DNA from: Pseudomonas sp. ML2-2023-3
GTDB taxonomy: Bacteria; Pseudomonadota; Gammaproteobacteria; Pseudomonadales; Pseudomonadaceae
Assembly: GCF_037055275.1 (NCBI RefSeq)
Contig: NZ_CP146343.1
Span: forward strand, 4,312,501-4,376,500
Direction of reading: 5' to 3'
Length of the DNA stretch: 64,000 nucleotides
The notes under the pieces were generated by a model that was not told where the DNA came from, searched no databases, and saw only the letters and a list, made by a program, of their open reading frames with translations. The translations under genes and the position numbers were made by a program. Positions 52,363 through 61,460 of the stretch are shown here, one piece after another (within the stretch, counting starts at the first letter, position 1; each line of letters opens with the position of its first letter).

Positions 52363-53208
52363 ATGAAGTTCGAAGGCACTCGCGCCTATGTGGCCACCGA
52401 TGACCTGAAGCTGGCGGTCAACGCAGCAATCACCCTGGAGCGCCCGCTGTTGGTCAAGGGCGAGCCCGGCACCGGCAAGACCATGCTGGCCGAGCAACTG
52501 GCCGAGTCCTTTGGCTGCAAGCTGATCACCTGGCATATCAAGTCCACGACCAAGGCCCACCAGGGCCTGTACGAGTACGACGCCGTCAGCCGCCTGCGTG
52601 ACTCGCAACTGGGTGTCGACAAGGTGCACGATGTTCGCAACTACCTGAAAAAGGGCAAGTTGTGGGAAGCCTTCGAGGCTGAAGAACGGATCATCCTGCT
52701 GATCGACGAAATCGACAAGGCCGACATCGAGTTCCCCAACGACCTGTTGCAAGAACTCGACAAGATGGAGTTCTACGTTTACGAGACCGATGAGACGATC
52801 AAGGCCAAGGTTCGCCCGATCATCATCATTACCTCCAATAACGAGAAAGAGTTGCCGGACGCCTTCCTGCGCCGCTGCTTCTTCCACTACATCAGTTTCC
52901 CGGACCGCACCACGCTGCAGAAAATCGTTGATGTTCACTTCCCGAACATCAAGAAAGAGCTGGTCAGCGAAGCCCTTGACGTCTTTTTCGACGTGCGCAA
53001 AGTGCCTGGCCTGAAGAAAAAACCTTCGACCTCCGAGCTGGTGGATTGGCTCAAGCTACTGATGGCCGACAATATCGGCGAAGCGGTATTGCGCGAACGC
53101 GATCCGACCAAGGCTATCCCGCCACTGGCCGGTGCGCTGGTGAAAAACGAGCAGGACGTGCAATTGCTTGAGCGCCTGGCGTTTATGAGCCGTCGCCCCA
53201 ATCGCTGA
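52363..53208 (+). CDS. MoxR family AAA+ ATPase
   Basis: A 281-residue AAA+ protein. Walker A is LVKGEPGTGKTMLAEQLAES, Walker B ILLIDEIDKADIEFPNDLL, sensor 1 IITSNNEKELPDAFLRRCFF with the Arg finger. MoxR proteins act as chaperones that insert cofactors or mature partner enzymes together with von Willebrand proteins. The next gene, 21 bp on, is such a partner. The client is not apparent: no oxidoreductase or CO-dehydrogenase gene is nearby. Confidence 0.92.
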   Translation: MKFEGTRAYVATDDLKLAVNAAITLERPLLVKGEPGTGKTMLAEQLAESFGCKLITWHIKSTTKAHQGLYEYDAVSRLRDSQLGVDKVHDVRNYLKKGKLWEAFEAEERIILLIDEIDKADIEFPNDLLQELDKMEFYVYETDETIKAKVRPIIIITSNNEKELPDAFLRRCFFHYISFPDRTTLQKIVDVHFPNIKKELVSEALDVFFDVRKVPGLKKKPSTSELVDWLKLLMADNIGEAVLRERDPTKAIPPLAGALVKNEQDVQLLERLAFMSRRPNR

Positions 53209-53229
53209 TTTTTCAAGAAGGCGATAAGC

Positions 53230-54408
53230 ATGCTGCTTAATCTGTTCAATGAAATGCGTGCGGCCAAGGTGCCGGTTTCAGTGCGTGAACTGCTGGACCT
53301 GATCAACGCCCTGAAACACCGCGTGACCTTCGCCGACATGGACGAATTTTATTACCTGGCGCGCACGATTCTGGTGAAGGACGAACGTCATTTCGACAAG
53401 TTCGACCGTGCCTTTGGCGCCTACTTCAATGGCTTGCAAAACCTCAACGAACACCTTGAGGCCCTAATTCCCGAAGACTGGCTGCGCAAGGAATTCGAGC
53501 GTTCCCTGAGCGACGAGGATCGTGCGCAACTCCAGTCCCTGGGCGGTCTGGACAAGCTGATCGAGGCATTCAAGCAACGTCTTGAGGAGCAAAAGGAGCG
53601 CCATGCCGGTGGCAACAAATGGATCGGCACGGGCGGCACCAGCCCGTTCGGCTCGGGTGGCTATCACCCCGAAGGCATTCGTGTAGGCGATGCGGGCGCG
53701 CGCCAGGGCAAGGCTGCCAAGGTCTGGGAGCAGCGCGAGTACAAAAATCTCGACGACCAGGTCGAACTGGGTACGCGCAATATCAAGGTCGCATTACGCC
53801 GCCTGCGCAAATTCGCCCGCCAGGGAGCGGCGGATGAGCTGGATATTGACGGCACCATCGATCACACCGCCCGCGATGCCGGCCTGCTGAACATTCAGAT
53901 GCGTCCCGAACGGCGCAATAACATCAAGCTGCTGTTGCTGTTCGACATCGGCGGTTCGATGGACTCCCATGTGAAAACCTGCGAGGAATTGTTTTCGGCC
54001 TGCAAGACCGAGTTCAAGCATCTGGAGTACTACTACTTTCACAACTTCATCTATGAATCGGTGTGGAAGAACAACCAGCGCCGCCAGGTTGAGCGCATTT
54101 CAACCCAGGACCTGCTGAACAAGTACGGAGCCGATTACAAAGTGATTTTTATCGGCGACGCGGCGATGGGGCCGTATGAAATCACCCATGCGGGGGGGAG
54201 TGTCGAACACTGGAACGAAGAGCCGGGTTACAAGTGGATGCAGCGCTTTATGGAGAAGTACAAAAAGCTCATCTGGATTAACCCGTACCCCAAGGACACC
54301 TGGAACTACACGGCGTCCATCGGGATCGTGCGCGATCTGATCGAAGACCGCATGTACCCGCTGAACCTTGAGGGGCTGGAAGAAGGGATGCGGTTTTTGG
54401 CCAAGTAG
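53230..54408 (+). CDS. CoxE-like von Willebrand factor A protein
   Basis: A 392-residue protein with an N-terminal helical domain starting MLLNLFNEMRAAKVPVSVRE and a C-terminal VWA domain. The MIDAS motif reads LLLLFDIGGSMDSH (DxGxS), a variant usual in CoxE-like proteins. HAGGSVEHWNEEPGYKWMQR is a family block near the end. It forms an operon with the MoxR gene (21-bp gap) and is expected to bind it; the pair's client is unknown. Confidence 0.9.
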   Translation: MLLNLFNEMRAAKVPVSVRELLDLINALKHRVTFADMDEFYYLARTILVKDERHFDKFDRAFGAYFNGLQNLNEHLEALIPEDWLRKEFERSLSDEDRAQLQSLGGLDKLIEAFKQRLEEQKERHAGGNKWIGTGGTSPFGSGGYHPEGIRVGDAGARQGKAAKVWEQREYKNLDDQVELGTRNIKVALRRLRKFARQGAADELDIDGTIDHTARDAGLLNIQMRPERRNNIKLLLLFDIGGSMDSHVKTCEELFSACKTEFKHLEYYYFHNFIYESVWKNNQRRQVERISTQDLLNKYGADYKVIFIGDAAMGPYEITHAGGSVEHWNEEPGYKWMQRFMEKYKKLIWINPYPKDTWNYTASIGIVRDLIEDRMYPLNLEGLEEGMRFLAK

Positions 54409-54422
54409 TACCGCGCTTACCG

Positions 54423-54511
54423 TGTGGGAGCGGGCTTGCTCGCGATGGCATCAACGCGACATGCCTGATGCACCGGGTTGACTGAAATCGCGAGCAACCC
54501 CGCTCCTGCAA
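54423..54511. repeat. REP element pair (REPIN), right arm degenerate
   Basis: TGTGGGAGCGGGCTTGCTCGCG on the left and ATCGCGAGCAACCCCGCTCCTGCA on the right, between convergent coxE-like and pxpC genes. Confidence 0.85.
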
Positions 54512-54514
54512 GAT

Positions 54515-55435
54515 TTACTGCACGAACCGCTGCATGAACCCGACCATCTGACGCTGCGCAGTCTCTTGCGTGGTCGGGCGCATAGTCACCCCCTCCCCTG
54601 GCAAGCACTGGGCCAGTCGCGCCAGTGCCAATGGCGTCAATGCCCCCAGTCGCGGGTAGCCACCGATGGTTTGACGGTCATTGAGCAGCACGATCGGCTG
54701 ACCATCGGGCGGTACCTGAATCGCCCCCAACGGTATCCCTTCTGAAATCATCGGTGCGCCCTGATAGACCAGAGCCGGCCCCAGTAAACGGATGCCCATT
54801 CGATCGGCACGGGTGTCCAGGGTCCAAGGGCTGTTGAAGGCATCGAACGTGCTTTGGCCGCTGAAGGCACCTATTTGTGCACCTAATACCACGTCCAGCG
54901 CGGGGTTGGAGCTGAACACGGGTTGCAGCTCACGGGCCAGTTCGCGCAACGGCTGCCCATGCCCGGCATACTTCAGTTCAGCGCCTGCCGCCAGCCCGCG
55001 TCCAAAACCATCCGGCCCGCCCAGTTGTTCGCGGGCCACGGTGGCGCAACTGCCCAATACTTGGGGCGCCTCAAATCCCCCAGGAGCGGCCAGGTAAGCC
55101 CGAGCACCGAGCAGCGGCTGGGCAAGGGTCAGGGTCTGGCCTTTTTTCAGGGCAAAACTGCGCCAAGGCTTGAGTACCTGCCCGTCCACTGCGCCAGCAA
55201 GGTCAGCGCCCGCCAGTGCCAGGGTGCAATCGTCTTGCGCAACCAGGGTCAAGCCGCCAAGGGTGATTTCGATAACAACCGCATCCGGCGAATTACCCAA
55301 TAACCAATTTGCCCACGCCATCGACAACCAGTCCGCTGCCCCGCCCTGGGTCACGCCCAGATGCCGCACGCCAAAGCGCCCGCGGTCTTGCAACAGGCAC
55401 AATGGGGTGCTGGCCTGAATCAATAAACGGCTCAT
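54515..55435 (-). CDS. pxpC: 5-oxoprolinase subunit C (biotin-dependent carboxyltransferase-like)
   Basis: A 306-residue KipA/PxpC protein. It starts [20 protein letters not shown] and has GVTQGGAADWLSMAWANWLL, SRADRMGIRL-like TRADRMGIRLLGP, and IQVPPDGQPIVLLNDRQTIGGYP. With PxpA and PxpB it hydrolyses 5-oxoproline to glutamate with ATP. The start overlaps the pxpB stop by 4 bp (ATGA), so the subunits are translated together. Confidence 0.93.
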   Translation of the reverse strand: MSRLLIQASTPLCLLQDRGRFGVRHLGVTQGGAADWLSMAWANWLLGNSPDAVVIEITLGGLTLVAQDDCTLALAGADLAGAVDGQVLKPWRSFALKKGQTLTLAQPLLGARAYLAAPGGFEAPQVLGSCATVAREQLGGPDGFGRGLAAGAELKYAGHGQPLRELARELQPVFSSNPALDVVLGAQIGAFSGQSTFDAFNSPWTLDTRADRMGIRLLGPALVYQGAPMISEGIPLGAIQVPPDGQPIVLLNDRQTIGGYPRLGALTPLALARLAQCLPGEGVTMRPTTQETAQRQMVGFMQRFVQ

Positions 55436-56136
55436 GCCAGTGCCTCCTGAGGAGTATCGTCGCCACCCAGACGGATGAATTCGGCGCGGGAAACAGGTTC
55501 GAACCGAACCGTATCGCCGGGTTGCATCAGGCTGTAGCCATCCCGTTCACGGTCGAACAGCGCGCTCGGTGTACGCCCGACAAGGTTCCAGCCGCCGGGT
55601 GATTGCGCCGGGTAAGCAGCGGTCTGGCGCTCGGCGATGCCGACGCTTCCGCTGGCCACGCGTTTTCGCGGAGTCGCCAGGCGCGGTGCGGCCAGGGCTT
55701 CTTCCACCAGCCCCATAAAGGCAAAACCGGGGGCAAACCCCAAGGCAAACACCTGATACTCATGGTCGCTGTGACGGCGAATAACCTCACTGACCGGGCA
55801 ACTTGCGCGCTGGGCCAGCAACGTAAGCTCCGGGCCAACGCTCACGTCGTACCACACCGGCAGAACATGGCATTGCCCAAGGTTTTGGGTCTCAGGGCGC
55901 AGGTCAGTCAGCGCCAGGGCAATCAACTCACGGGCCTGGGCCGGGCTCAGCGCCAAGCCATCGTAATGCACCATCATGGTGGTGTAAGACGGCACCAGAT
56001 CGATCAGGTACCCGGCAAAGCTGGCTCGCAGCCGCTCGCTGAGCGCCAGCATCCAGGGCATGTTGGTTTCGGCAATCTCATCGAACAAACGCAGCATCAG
56101 GCAATCGATAGCCACCACTTCGATACGCGGCTTCAT
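55432..56136 (-). CDS. pxpB: 5-oxoprolinase subunit B
   Basis: A 234-residue KipI/PxpB protein (cyclophilin-like fold) starting [20 protein letters not shown]. Family blocks: [26 protein letters not shown], and [20 protein letters not shown] with the closing [21 protein letters not shown]. Overlaps pxpA and pxpC by 4 bp each. It is somewhat longer than E. coli YbgJ, which is normal in pseudomonads. Confidence 0.93.
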   Translation of the reverse strand: MKPRIEVVAIDCLMLRLFDEIAETNMPWMLALSERLRASFAGYLIDLVPSYTTMMVHYDGLALSPAQARELIALALTDLRPETQNLGQCHVLPVWYDVSVGPELTLLAQRASCPVSEVIRRHSDHEYQVFALGFAPGFAFMGLVEEALAAPRLATPRKRVASGSVGIAERQTAAYPAQSPGGWNLVGRTPSALFDRERDGYSLMQPGDTVRFEPVSRAEFIRLGGDDTPQEALA

Positions 56137-56885
56137 GCCTGCGCCTGCTGATTCAGGGCATCGCGAATCTGCTGCACTGCAGCCACTGAACTGGCGTTAT
56201 CGCCATGCACACACAGGGTATTGGCGTGCAGATGCAAGGCGCTGCCATCACTGGCAATCAGCGCCTTGCCCGCTGCGATGGTCAGGGCCTGTTGCACGAT
56301 GACATCCGCCTCGTGATGCACGGCACCCGGCAACTGTCGGGAGACCAGGCGCCCGGCACTGTCGTAAGCGCGGTCGGCAAAGGCTTCGAACCACAGGGTC
56401 ACGCCGAACTCATCACCAATGGCCTGCGCAGCGCTGTTGTCACGTGTGGCCATCAGCATCAGCGGCAGGCTTGAATCATAAGCGGCCAGGGCCTGGATCA
56501 CTGCCCGCAGTTGCGCGGGATTGGCCATCATGTCGTTGTACATCGCGCCGTGAGGCTTGACGTAGCTGACCCGTGTGCCCTGGGCGCGGCAAATACCGTC
56601 CAGCGCACCGATCTGATAATGCAGCAGGTCTTGCAGCTCTTGCGCCGAGTAGGCCATCGAGCGGCGACCGAAGCCCGCCAGGTCCTGATACGCCGGATGG
56701 GCACCGATTGTCACGTCATGCGCCACGGCCAGTGCCACGGTTTTGCGCATGATGCCCGGGTCTCCCGCGTGGAAGCCGCAGGCGATGTTGGCGCAATCGA
56801 TAAACGCCATGACGTCGGCATCCAGGCCCATGGTCCAGCTGCCGAAACTCTCACCCATGTCGCAATTCAATAACAGGCGGCTCAC
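56133..56885 (-). CDS. pxpA: 5-oxoprolinase subunit A (LamB/YcsF family)
   Basis: A 250-residue LamB/YcsF protein starting [20 protein letters not shown]. Metal/substrate residues lie in [30 protein letters not shown] and [10 protein letters not shown]. It is the first gene of the pxpA-pxpB-pxpC operon, which recycles 5-oxoproline formed from glutamine and damaged glutamyl ends. No regulator gene lies in the cluster. Confidence 0.93.
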   Translation of the reverse strand: MSRLLLNCDMGESFGSWTMGLDADVMAFIDCANIACGFHAGDPGIMRKTVALAVAHDVTIGAHPAYQDLAGFGRRSMAYSAQELQDLLHYQIGALDGICRAQGTRVSYVKPHGAMYNDMMANPAQLRAVIQALAAYDSSLPLMLMATRDNSAAQAIGDEFGVTLWFEAFADRAYDSAGRLVSRQLPGAVHHEADVIVQQALTIAAGKALIASDGSALHLHANTLCVHGDNASSVAAVQQIRDALNQQAQA

Positions 56886-57030
56886 GATGATGCTCCTGTG
56901 GTCTTTTTATAGTTTAAGTGCGGGCCATTTTTCGACAGGTGCACGCCGTTCGTCCAACTAATAAAAGCCGGACTCGGACATAAGAAAAATTTGATTGCTT
57001 AACACGCTCTGCCCCTGGAACAGGGTGAGC

Positions 57031-57564
57031 TTAGTAACTGCGCTCGCGACGGGCCAGGCGTTCACGCTGGCGCTTGCCGCCCAGCACGACCCAATCCACC
57101 AGCCGCAAGAATCCTTCAATGACGAAGGAGAACAGCAAGGCCCCCGCCATCGCCCAGCCGATTGCCCCCGGCGACAGCAACACCTGGTAGGTGTAGGCGT
57201 TCAGGGTTTCTTCGCGGATGGCCGGGTCGGCCGCATAGGCCACTTGCAGGGCGCGCATGTACCACGGGCCCTGCATGGCCTGGAACTGATCATCGAGCAG
57301 GCGCTGACGGTTCAGCAAGGTGCCCAGGCTTGTGGCATCACTGCGAAACACCGGGTCGTCGCTGGCCTGGTAATGCGCCACCAACGCTTGCAGGTCGCCC
57401 TTGAAAAACTGGTTGGCGGTGTTCTGGAAACCCGCCAGCCCGGTCTGGGCTTCGATCAGATGAGCTTCGACGCGATTGGCATAATCATTGATGAACCCTG
57501 GCACTTGCACACCCATCAACAAACCAATGGTAAACAACACCAACCGCAGGTAGCTCAAGAACAT
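57031..57564 (-). CDS. DUF2937 family membrane protein
   Basis: A 177-residue protein with a hydrophobic helix at each end (LRLVLFTIGLLMGVQVPGFI and GAIGWAMAGALLFSFVIEGF) and a helical domain between, which should sit in the periplasm. It matches the DUF2937 layout. No function is known. It lies 12 bp after the YafJ-type gene on the same strand. Confidence 0.8.
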   Translation of the reverse strand: MFLSYLRLVLFTIGLLMGVQVPGFINDYANRVEAHLIEAQTGLAGFQNTANQFFKGDLQALVAHYQASDDPVFRSDATSLGTLLNRQRLLDDQFQAMQGPWYMRALQVAYAADPAIREETLNAYTYQVLLSPGAIGWAMAGALLFSFVIEGFLRLVDWVVLGGKRQRERLARRERSY

Positions 57565-57576
57565 GTCCGCCCATCC

Positions 57577-58353
57577 TTATTCGGTTGTGCCCTGGCTGAC
57601 GCATTCGCCGCGTCGCCACAGGCTCCATTGGCCCGGTTCATAGCGCGTCCAGGTTTCGTTTTCGGTCAAAGGCTCGGTGGCGATCACGGTGACCACATCG
57701 TTGGGCGTTGTTTCGGCCTGAAAATCGACGATCACGTCGACATCTTTCAGGCGCGCCGGACCAAACGGGGCGCGGCGGGTAATTTGCGCCAGTTTGGTCG
57801 AGCAGTAGCAGAACAACCAGTCTCCGTCGCTGAGCAGGCAGTTGAACACGCCTTTGCTGCGAAACTCGGCGCAGGCCTCTACCAGCACCGGCAGGATGCT
57901 TTCGACGTCAACCGGCTCGGGGAATTTCTCGCGCACCCGATTGAGCAAGTCACAAAACGCCGCTTCGCTGTCGGTGTCGCCAATGGGGCGGTAAAAGCGG
58001 GTGCTCGGCGACAAATCGGCCAATTGGCCATTGTGCGCAAAACACCAGTTGCGCCCCCACAGTTCACGAACAAACGGATGCGTGTTCGACAGGCATACCT
58101 TGCCCACGTTGGCCTGTCGGATGTGCCCGATGACCACTTCGCTCTTGATCGGGTAACGCTGAACCAGCAACGCGACTTCGGAGTCGCAACTGGCGGCCGG
58201 GTCCTGGAACAGGCGCAGACCACGCCCCTCATAAAAGGCAATACCCCAGCCATCACGGTGCGGGCCGGTACGCCCGCCACGCTGCATCAGGCCGGTGAAA
58301 CTGAACACAATATCGGTCGGGACGTTGGCGCTCATGCCCAATAATTCACACAC
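57577..58353 (-). CDS. Class II glutamine amidotransferase (YafJ-like)
   Basis: A 258-residue Ntn-type amidotransferase. Cys2 directly after the start (VCELLGMSANVPTDIVFS) is the nucleophile; RTGPHRDGWGIAFYEG, HIRQANVG, HPFVRELWGRNWCFAHNGQL and DTDSEAAFCDLL form the glutaminase site. It has no synthase domain, as in YafJ, so the acceptor is unknown. GTG start at 58353 puts Cys at position 2, which fixes the start. Confidence 0.92.
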   Translation of the reverse strand: MCELLGMSANVPTDIVFSFTGLMQRGGRTGPHRDGWGIAFYEGRGLRLFQDPAASCDSEVALLVQRYPIKSEVVIGHIRQANVGKVCLSNTHPFVRELWGRNWCFAHNGQLADLSPSTRFYRPIGDTDSEAAFCDLLNRVREKFPEPVDVESILPVLVEACAEFRSKGVFNCLLSDGDWLFCYCSTKLAQITRRAPFGPARLKDVDVIVDFQAETTPNDVVTVIATEPLTENETWTRYEPGQWSLWRRGECVSQGTTE

Positions 58354-58389
58354 GCTCGCACACTCGCATTCAGGCTCGACGAAATAGGA

Positions 58390-58875
58390 TTACAACCGCG
58401 GCTCGACCCGGGACGGGGCCGATGCACGCGACGCGCCAGGTGGCACATAACGATCATTGCCAGCCGAGCCAAAAGGCTGGTCGTCTTCAGGATCGTGTTT
58501 AGCCGCTTGTGCCGACGCGTCGGCCTGTGCCTTGCGAGCCTTGCTGGCGCGCTCGATGGGCCAGCGGATCAACGCAAATACGGCGTACACACAAAACGCG
58601 ATAATGGTGTACATCAGCAAGTCAGAGACGGCGCGCCAAACGTTGTTGCCGACTTTGAAGGCCAGGTCCAGGGCGGTGATCGCCACTGCCGGTGCAAACT
58701 GCTCCTTGACCGGGTCAATGATGGTCGGGCTAAACAGCAACACAGCCATTAACACACGCAGCGGCTCGCGCAACCAGCGCCACATGAAGCGGGTCATTCG
58801 GCACCATACGAGCAGGCAGCCCGCAGCAGCAAAGGCGTAAAGGCCCCATGCGATCAGATAGTCGTTCTCGGTCAT
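58390..58875 (-). CDS. Membrane protein of unknown function
   Basis: A 161-residue protein with about three helices (LIAWGLYAFAAAGCLLVWCR, LRVLMAVLLFSPTIIDP, LLMYTIIAFCVYAVFALIRW) and a hydrophilic Ala/Pro-rich tail. A family resembling it is conserved in Pseudomonas next to the amidotransferase and oligopeptidase genes, but has no known function. ATG at 58875 (MTENDYL) or 58884 (MDTMTEND) are both possible; GGAT before the former decides weakly for it. Confidence 0.7.
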   Translation of the reverse strand: MTENDYLIAWGLYAFAAAGCLLVWCRMTRFMWRWLREPLRVLMAVLLFSPTIIDPVKEQFAPAVAITALDLAFKVGNNVWRAVSDLLMYTIIAFCVYAVFALIRWPIERASKARKAQADASAQAAKHDPEDDQPFGSAGNDRYVPPGASRASAPSRVEPRL

Positions 58876-58984
58876 GGTATCCATGGTCGGCAGGCAATGA
58901 GACGCTATGATAACGGCTTTTAGACAGTGCGGCTGCAACGCCGTCAGCTCCACTTCTTTTCATGCAGGTTTCAGAGAACACTCA

Positions 58985-61033
58985 ATGACCGAATCAGCCT
59001 ACGCAAATAGCGCCCCTATCGCACATAAAGTCGAGGGTTCAGACCCCTACTCGTGGTTACAAAATCGCGATAGCGATGAGGTTCTGGACTACCTGAAAGC
59101 CGAAAACAGCTATCAGGAGGAGCAACTGGCCGACCAGGCCCAATTGCGTGAGACGCTGTTTCAAGAGATCAAGGGCCGAATTCGCGAGACCGATCTGTCG
59201 CTGCCCTCGCCCTGGGGGCCGTATCTGTATTACACGCGCACCAACGCCGGTGATGAGTATGCTCGCCATTACCGCTGCCCGCGCCCGGCCGATGACAGCC
59301 AGCAGGTCGACGAAAACGCAGAGCACTTGCTGCTGGACCCGAACGCCTTGGCCGCGGGCGGCTTTATTTCTCTGGGCGCCTTCAGCATCAGCCCGGATCA
59401 CCAGCGCCTTGCCTATAGCCTGGACACCAGCGGCGAAGAGGTCTATCGCCTGTTTGTCAAAGAGCTGAGCACCGGCGCAGTCACCGAGCTGCCGTTTGAA
59501 GAGTGTGATGGCAGCATGACGTGGGCCAATGACAGCCAGACGCTGTTTTTTGCCGAACTGGACGACACCCATCGCCCACACAAACTATTGCGTCATACCT
59601 TGGGCGAGACAGACGCCCACGAGGTATTTCATGAGCCGGACGGACGCTTTTTCCTGCATTGCTATCGTTCGAGTTCCGAGCGCCAGCTGATTCTGCTGCT
59701 CAACAGCAAAACCACCAGTGAAAGCTGGGTGCTGGACGCCAATCAGCCGCACCAGGCCTTTAGCTGCCTAGCGGCACGGGTTGAAGGGCACGACTACAGC
59801 GTCGATCACGGCCTGCACGAGGGGCAATGGGCGTGGTTTATCCGCACCAACCAGGACGGGATCAACTTTGCGCTGTATTACGCCTTTGGCGAGGTGCCGA
59901 CACGCTGTGACTGGCAGCTTCTGATCGCCCATCACGACAGCGTAATGCTGGAAGGCTTGAGCCTGAACGCCCAAGCCTTGTGCCTGAGCCTGCGCGAAGG
60001 TGGGTTGCCGATCATCGAAGTCCGCCCCAACGGTTTGCCGTCGTATCGCGTGCAATTACCGGACGCCGCCTACAGCTTGTATGTTCAGGACAGCCTGGAA
60101 TTTGATAGCGCACACATCCGCCTGCGCTATGAGGCGCTGAATCGCCCTGCGCAAGTACGGCAACTGACGCTCAATACCGGCGAACAAGTCGTACTCAAGG
60201 AAACACCGGTGCTGGGACCCTTCAATGCCGATGATTATGTAAGCCATCGCCTGTGGGCCACCGCTCCAGACGGCACCCAGGTGCCGATCAGCCTGGTGGT
60301 CAAGCGCGACGTGGTGGGCCAGCCTGTGCCGCTCTACCTGTATGGCTACGGCGCCTACGGCGAGAGTCTCGACCCGTGGTTTTCCCACGCCCGCCTGAGC
60401 CTGCTGGATCGCGGCGTAGCCTTTGCCATTGCCCACGTGCGCGGGGGCGGCGAACTGGGTGAGGCCTGGTACCGCGCAGGCAAGCAGGAACACAAGCACA
60501 ACACGTTCAGCGACTTCATCGCCTGTGCCGAACACCTGATCGATCAGGGCCTGACCCGAAGCGAACAGTTGGTCATCAGTGGTGGCAGTGCGGGCGGCCT
60601 GCTGATTGGCGCAGTGCTCAATCAACGCCCCGAGCTGTTCAAGGCGGCGATTGCCGAAGTGCCATTTGTGGACGTGCTCAACACCATGCTCGACCCGGAC
60701 TTGCCGCTGACCGTCACCGAGTATGACGAATGGGGCAACCCGCAAGAGCCTGAGGTATACGACCGGATCAAAGCCTACGCACCGTACGAAAACATCACGG
60801 CACAAGCGTATCCGGCGATGCTGGTGATTGCCGGGTACAACGACAGCCGCGTCCAGTATTGGGAAGCGGCCAAGTGGGTGGCCAAGCTTCGCGCCACCAA
60901 GACTGACGACAATCTGCTTGTGCTCAAGACCGAACTTGAAGCAGGACACGGCGGGATGAGCGGTCGCTATCAGGGTTTGCGCGACGTGGCACTGGAATAC
61001 GCATTTGTGTTCAAGGTGCTCGGGATTAGCTGA
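58985..61033 (+). CDS. ptrB: Oligopeptidase B (S9 family)
   Basis: A 682-residue serine peptidase. An N-terminal seven-bladed propeller (about 70-400) caps the alpha/beta hydrolase domain with the catalytic Ser in VISGGSAGGLLIG, Asp in VIAGYNDSRVQYWEAAKW, and His in ELEAGHGGMSGRY. Oligopeptidase B cuts short peptides after Lys and Arg in the cytoplasm; GlyGlu pattern HVRGGGELGEAWY supports this type. ATG at 58985 is chosen because upstream codons lack similarity. The gene is followed by a hairpin of the GTAGCC family. Confidence 0.93.
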   Translation: MTESAYANSAPIAHKVEGSDPYSWLQNRDSDEVLDYLKAENSYQEEQLADQAQLRETLFQEIKGRIRETDLSLPSPWGPYLYYTRTNAGDEYARHYRCPRPADDSQQVDENAEHLLLDPNALAAGGFISLGAFSISPDHQRLAYSLDTSGEEVYRLFVKELSTGAVTELPFEECDGSMTWANDSQTLFFAELDDTHRPHKLLRHTLGETDAHEVFHEPDGRFFLHCYRSSSERQLILLLNSKTTSESWVLDANQPHQAFSCLAARVEGHDYSVDHGLHEGQWAWFIRTNQDGINFALYYAFGEVPTRCDWQLLIAHHDSVMLEGLSLNAQALCLSLREGGLPIIEVRPNGLPSYRVQLPDAAYSLYVQDSLEFDSAHIRLRYEALNRPAQVRQLTLNTGEQVVLKETPVLGPFNADDYVSHRLWATAPDGTQVPISLVVKRDVVGQPVPLYLYGYGAYGESLDPWFSHARLSLLDRGVAFAIAHVRGGGELGEAWYRAGKQEHKHNTFSDFIACAEHLIDQGLTRSEQLVISGGSAGGLLIGAVLNQRPELFKAAIAEVPFVDVLNTMLDPDLPLTVTEYDEWGNPQEPEVYDRIKAYAPYENITAQAYPAMLVIAGYNDSRVQYWEAAKWVAKLRATKTDDNLLVLKTELEAGHGGMSGRYQGLRDVALEYAFVFKVLGIS

Positions 61034-61039
61034 GCACAC

Positions 61040-61075
61040 CTGTAGCCGCTTCGCTCGTCAGCGGCTACAGGCTTT
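61040..61075. repeat. Hairpin repeat, GTAGCCGCT family, terminator-like
   Basis: CTGTAGCCGCT, 9-base loop, AGCGGCTACAG, then GCTTTTG. It lies 6 bp after the ptrB stop between convergent genes, so this repeat probably doubles as the ptrB terminator. Confidence 0.8.
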
Positions 61076-61084
61076 TGTCAGCGG

Positions 61085-61378
61085 TCAGTCTTGCAGTGCC
61101 TTACCCTTCCCGTCCTTGAGTTCAAGCCCCGGCAGCGGCTGGTCTTTGGGCGGTTGCGGCAGATCAATCGGGGGCAGCGGGATCAGGCTGCCACTCCCGG
61201 CAACCGGCTTGGGCACGGCGCGCGGGGTGACTTGCGGGTACGGGGTTGGCGTGGCAGTGCCCGGTGAACCCGGCGCGGCGGTCACGGGGGCACTCGGGAC
61301 AGTCGTCAATTCCGTTGCCTGGACTGCACTTATCAAGAGCGCGCTCCCTGCAATGGCCGTTAGAATAGTGCGTTTCAT
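61085..61378 (-). CDS. Small proline-rich secreted protein
   Basis: A 97-residue protein. Signal peptide MKRTILTAIAGSALLISAVQ-A; the mature part is unstructured and full of Pro and Thr (TPTPYPQVTPRAVPKPV, PLPPIDLPQPPKDQPLPG). GGAG stands 8 bases before the ATG. It has no cysteine, so it is not a lipoprotein. The function is unknown; such proteins may bridge envelope layers, which is speculation. Convergent with ptrB. Confidence 0.7.
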   Translation of the reverse strand: MKRTILTAIAGSALLISAVQATELTTVPSAPVTAAPGSPGTATPTPYPQVTPRAVPKPVAGSGSLIPLPPIDLPQPPKDQPLPGLELKDGKGKALQD

Positions 61379-61460
61379 CAATCACTCCGTTGCCAGACCG
61401 GCTTGTCTGCCCTCAGGCTACTCGTAACCTGAGGTTTTTGCCCCCCTCAATGAGATTTCC

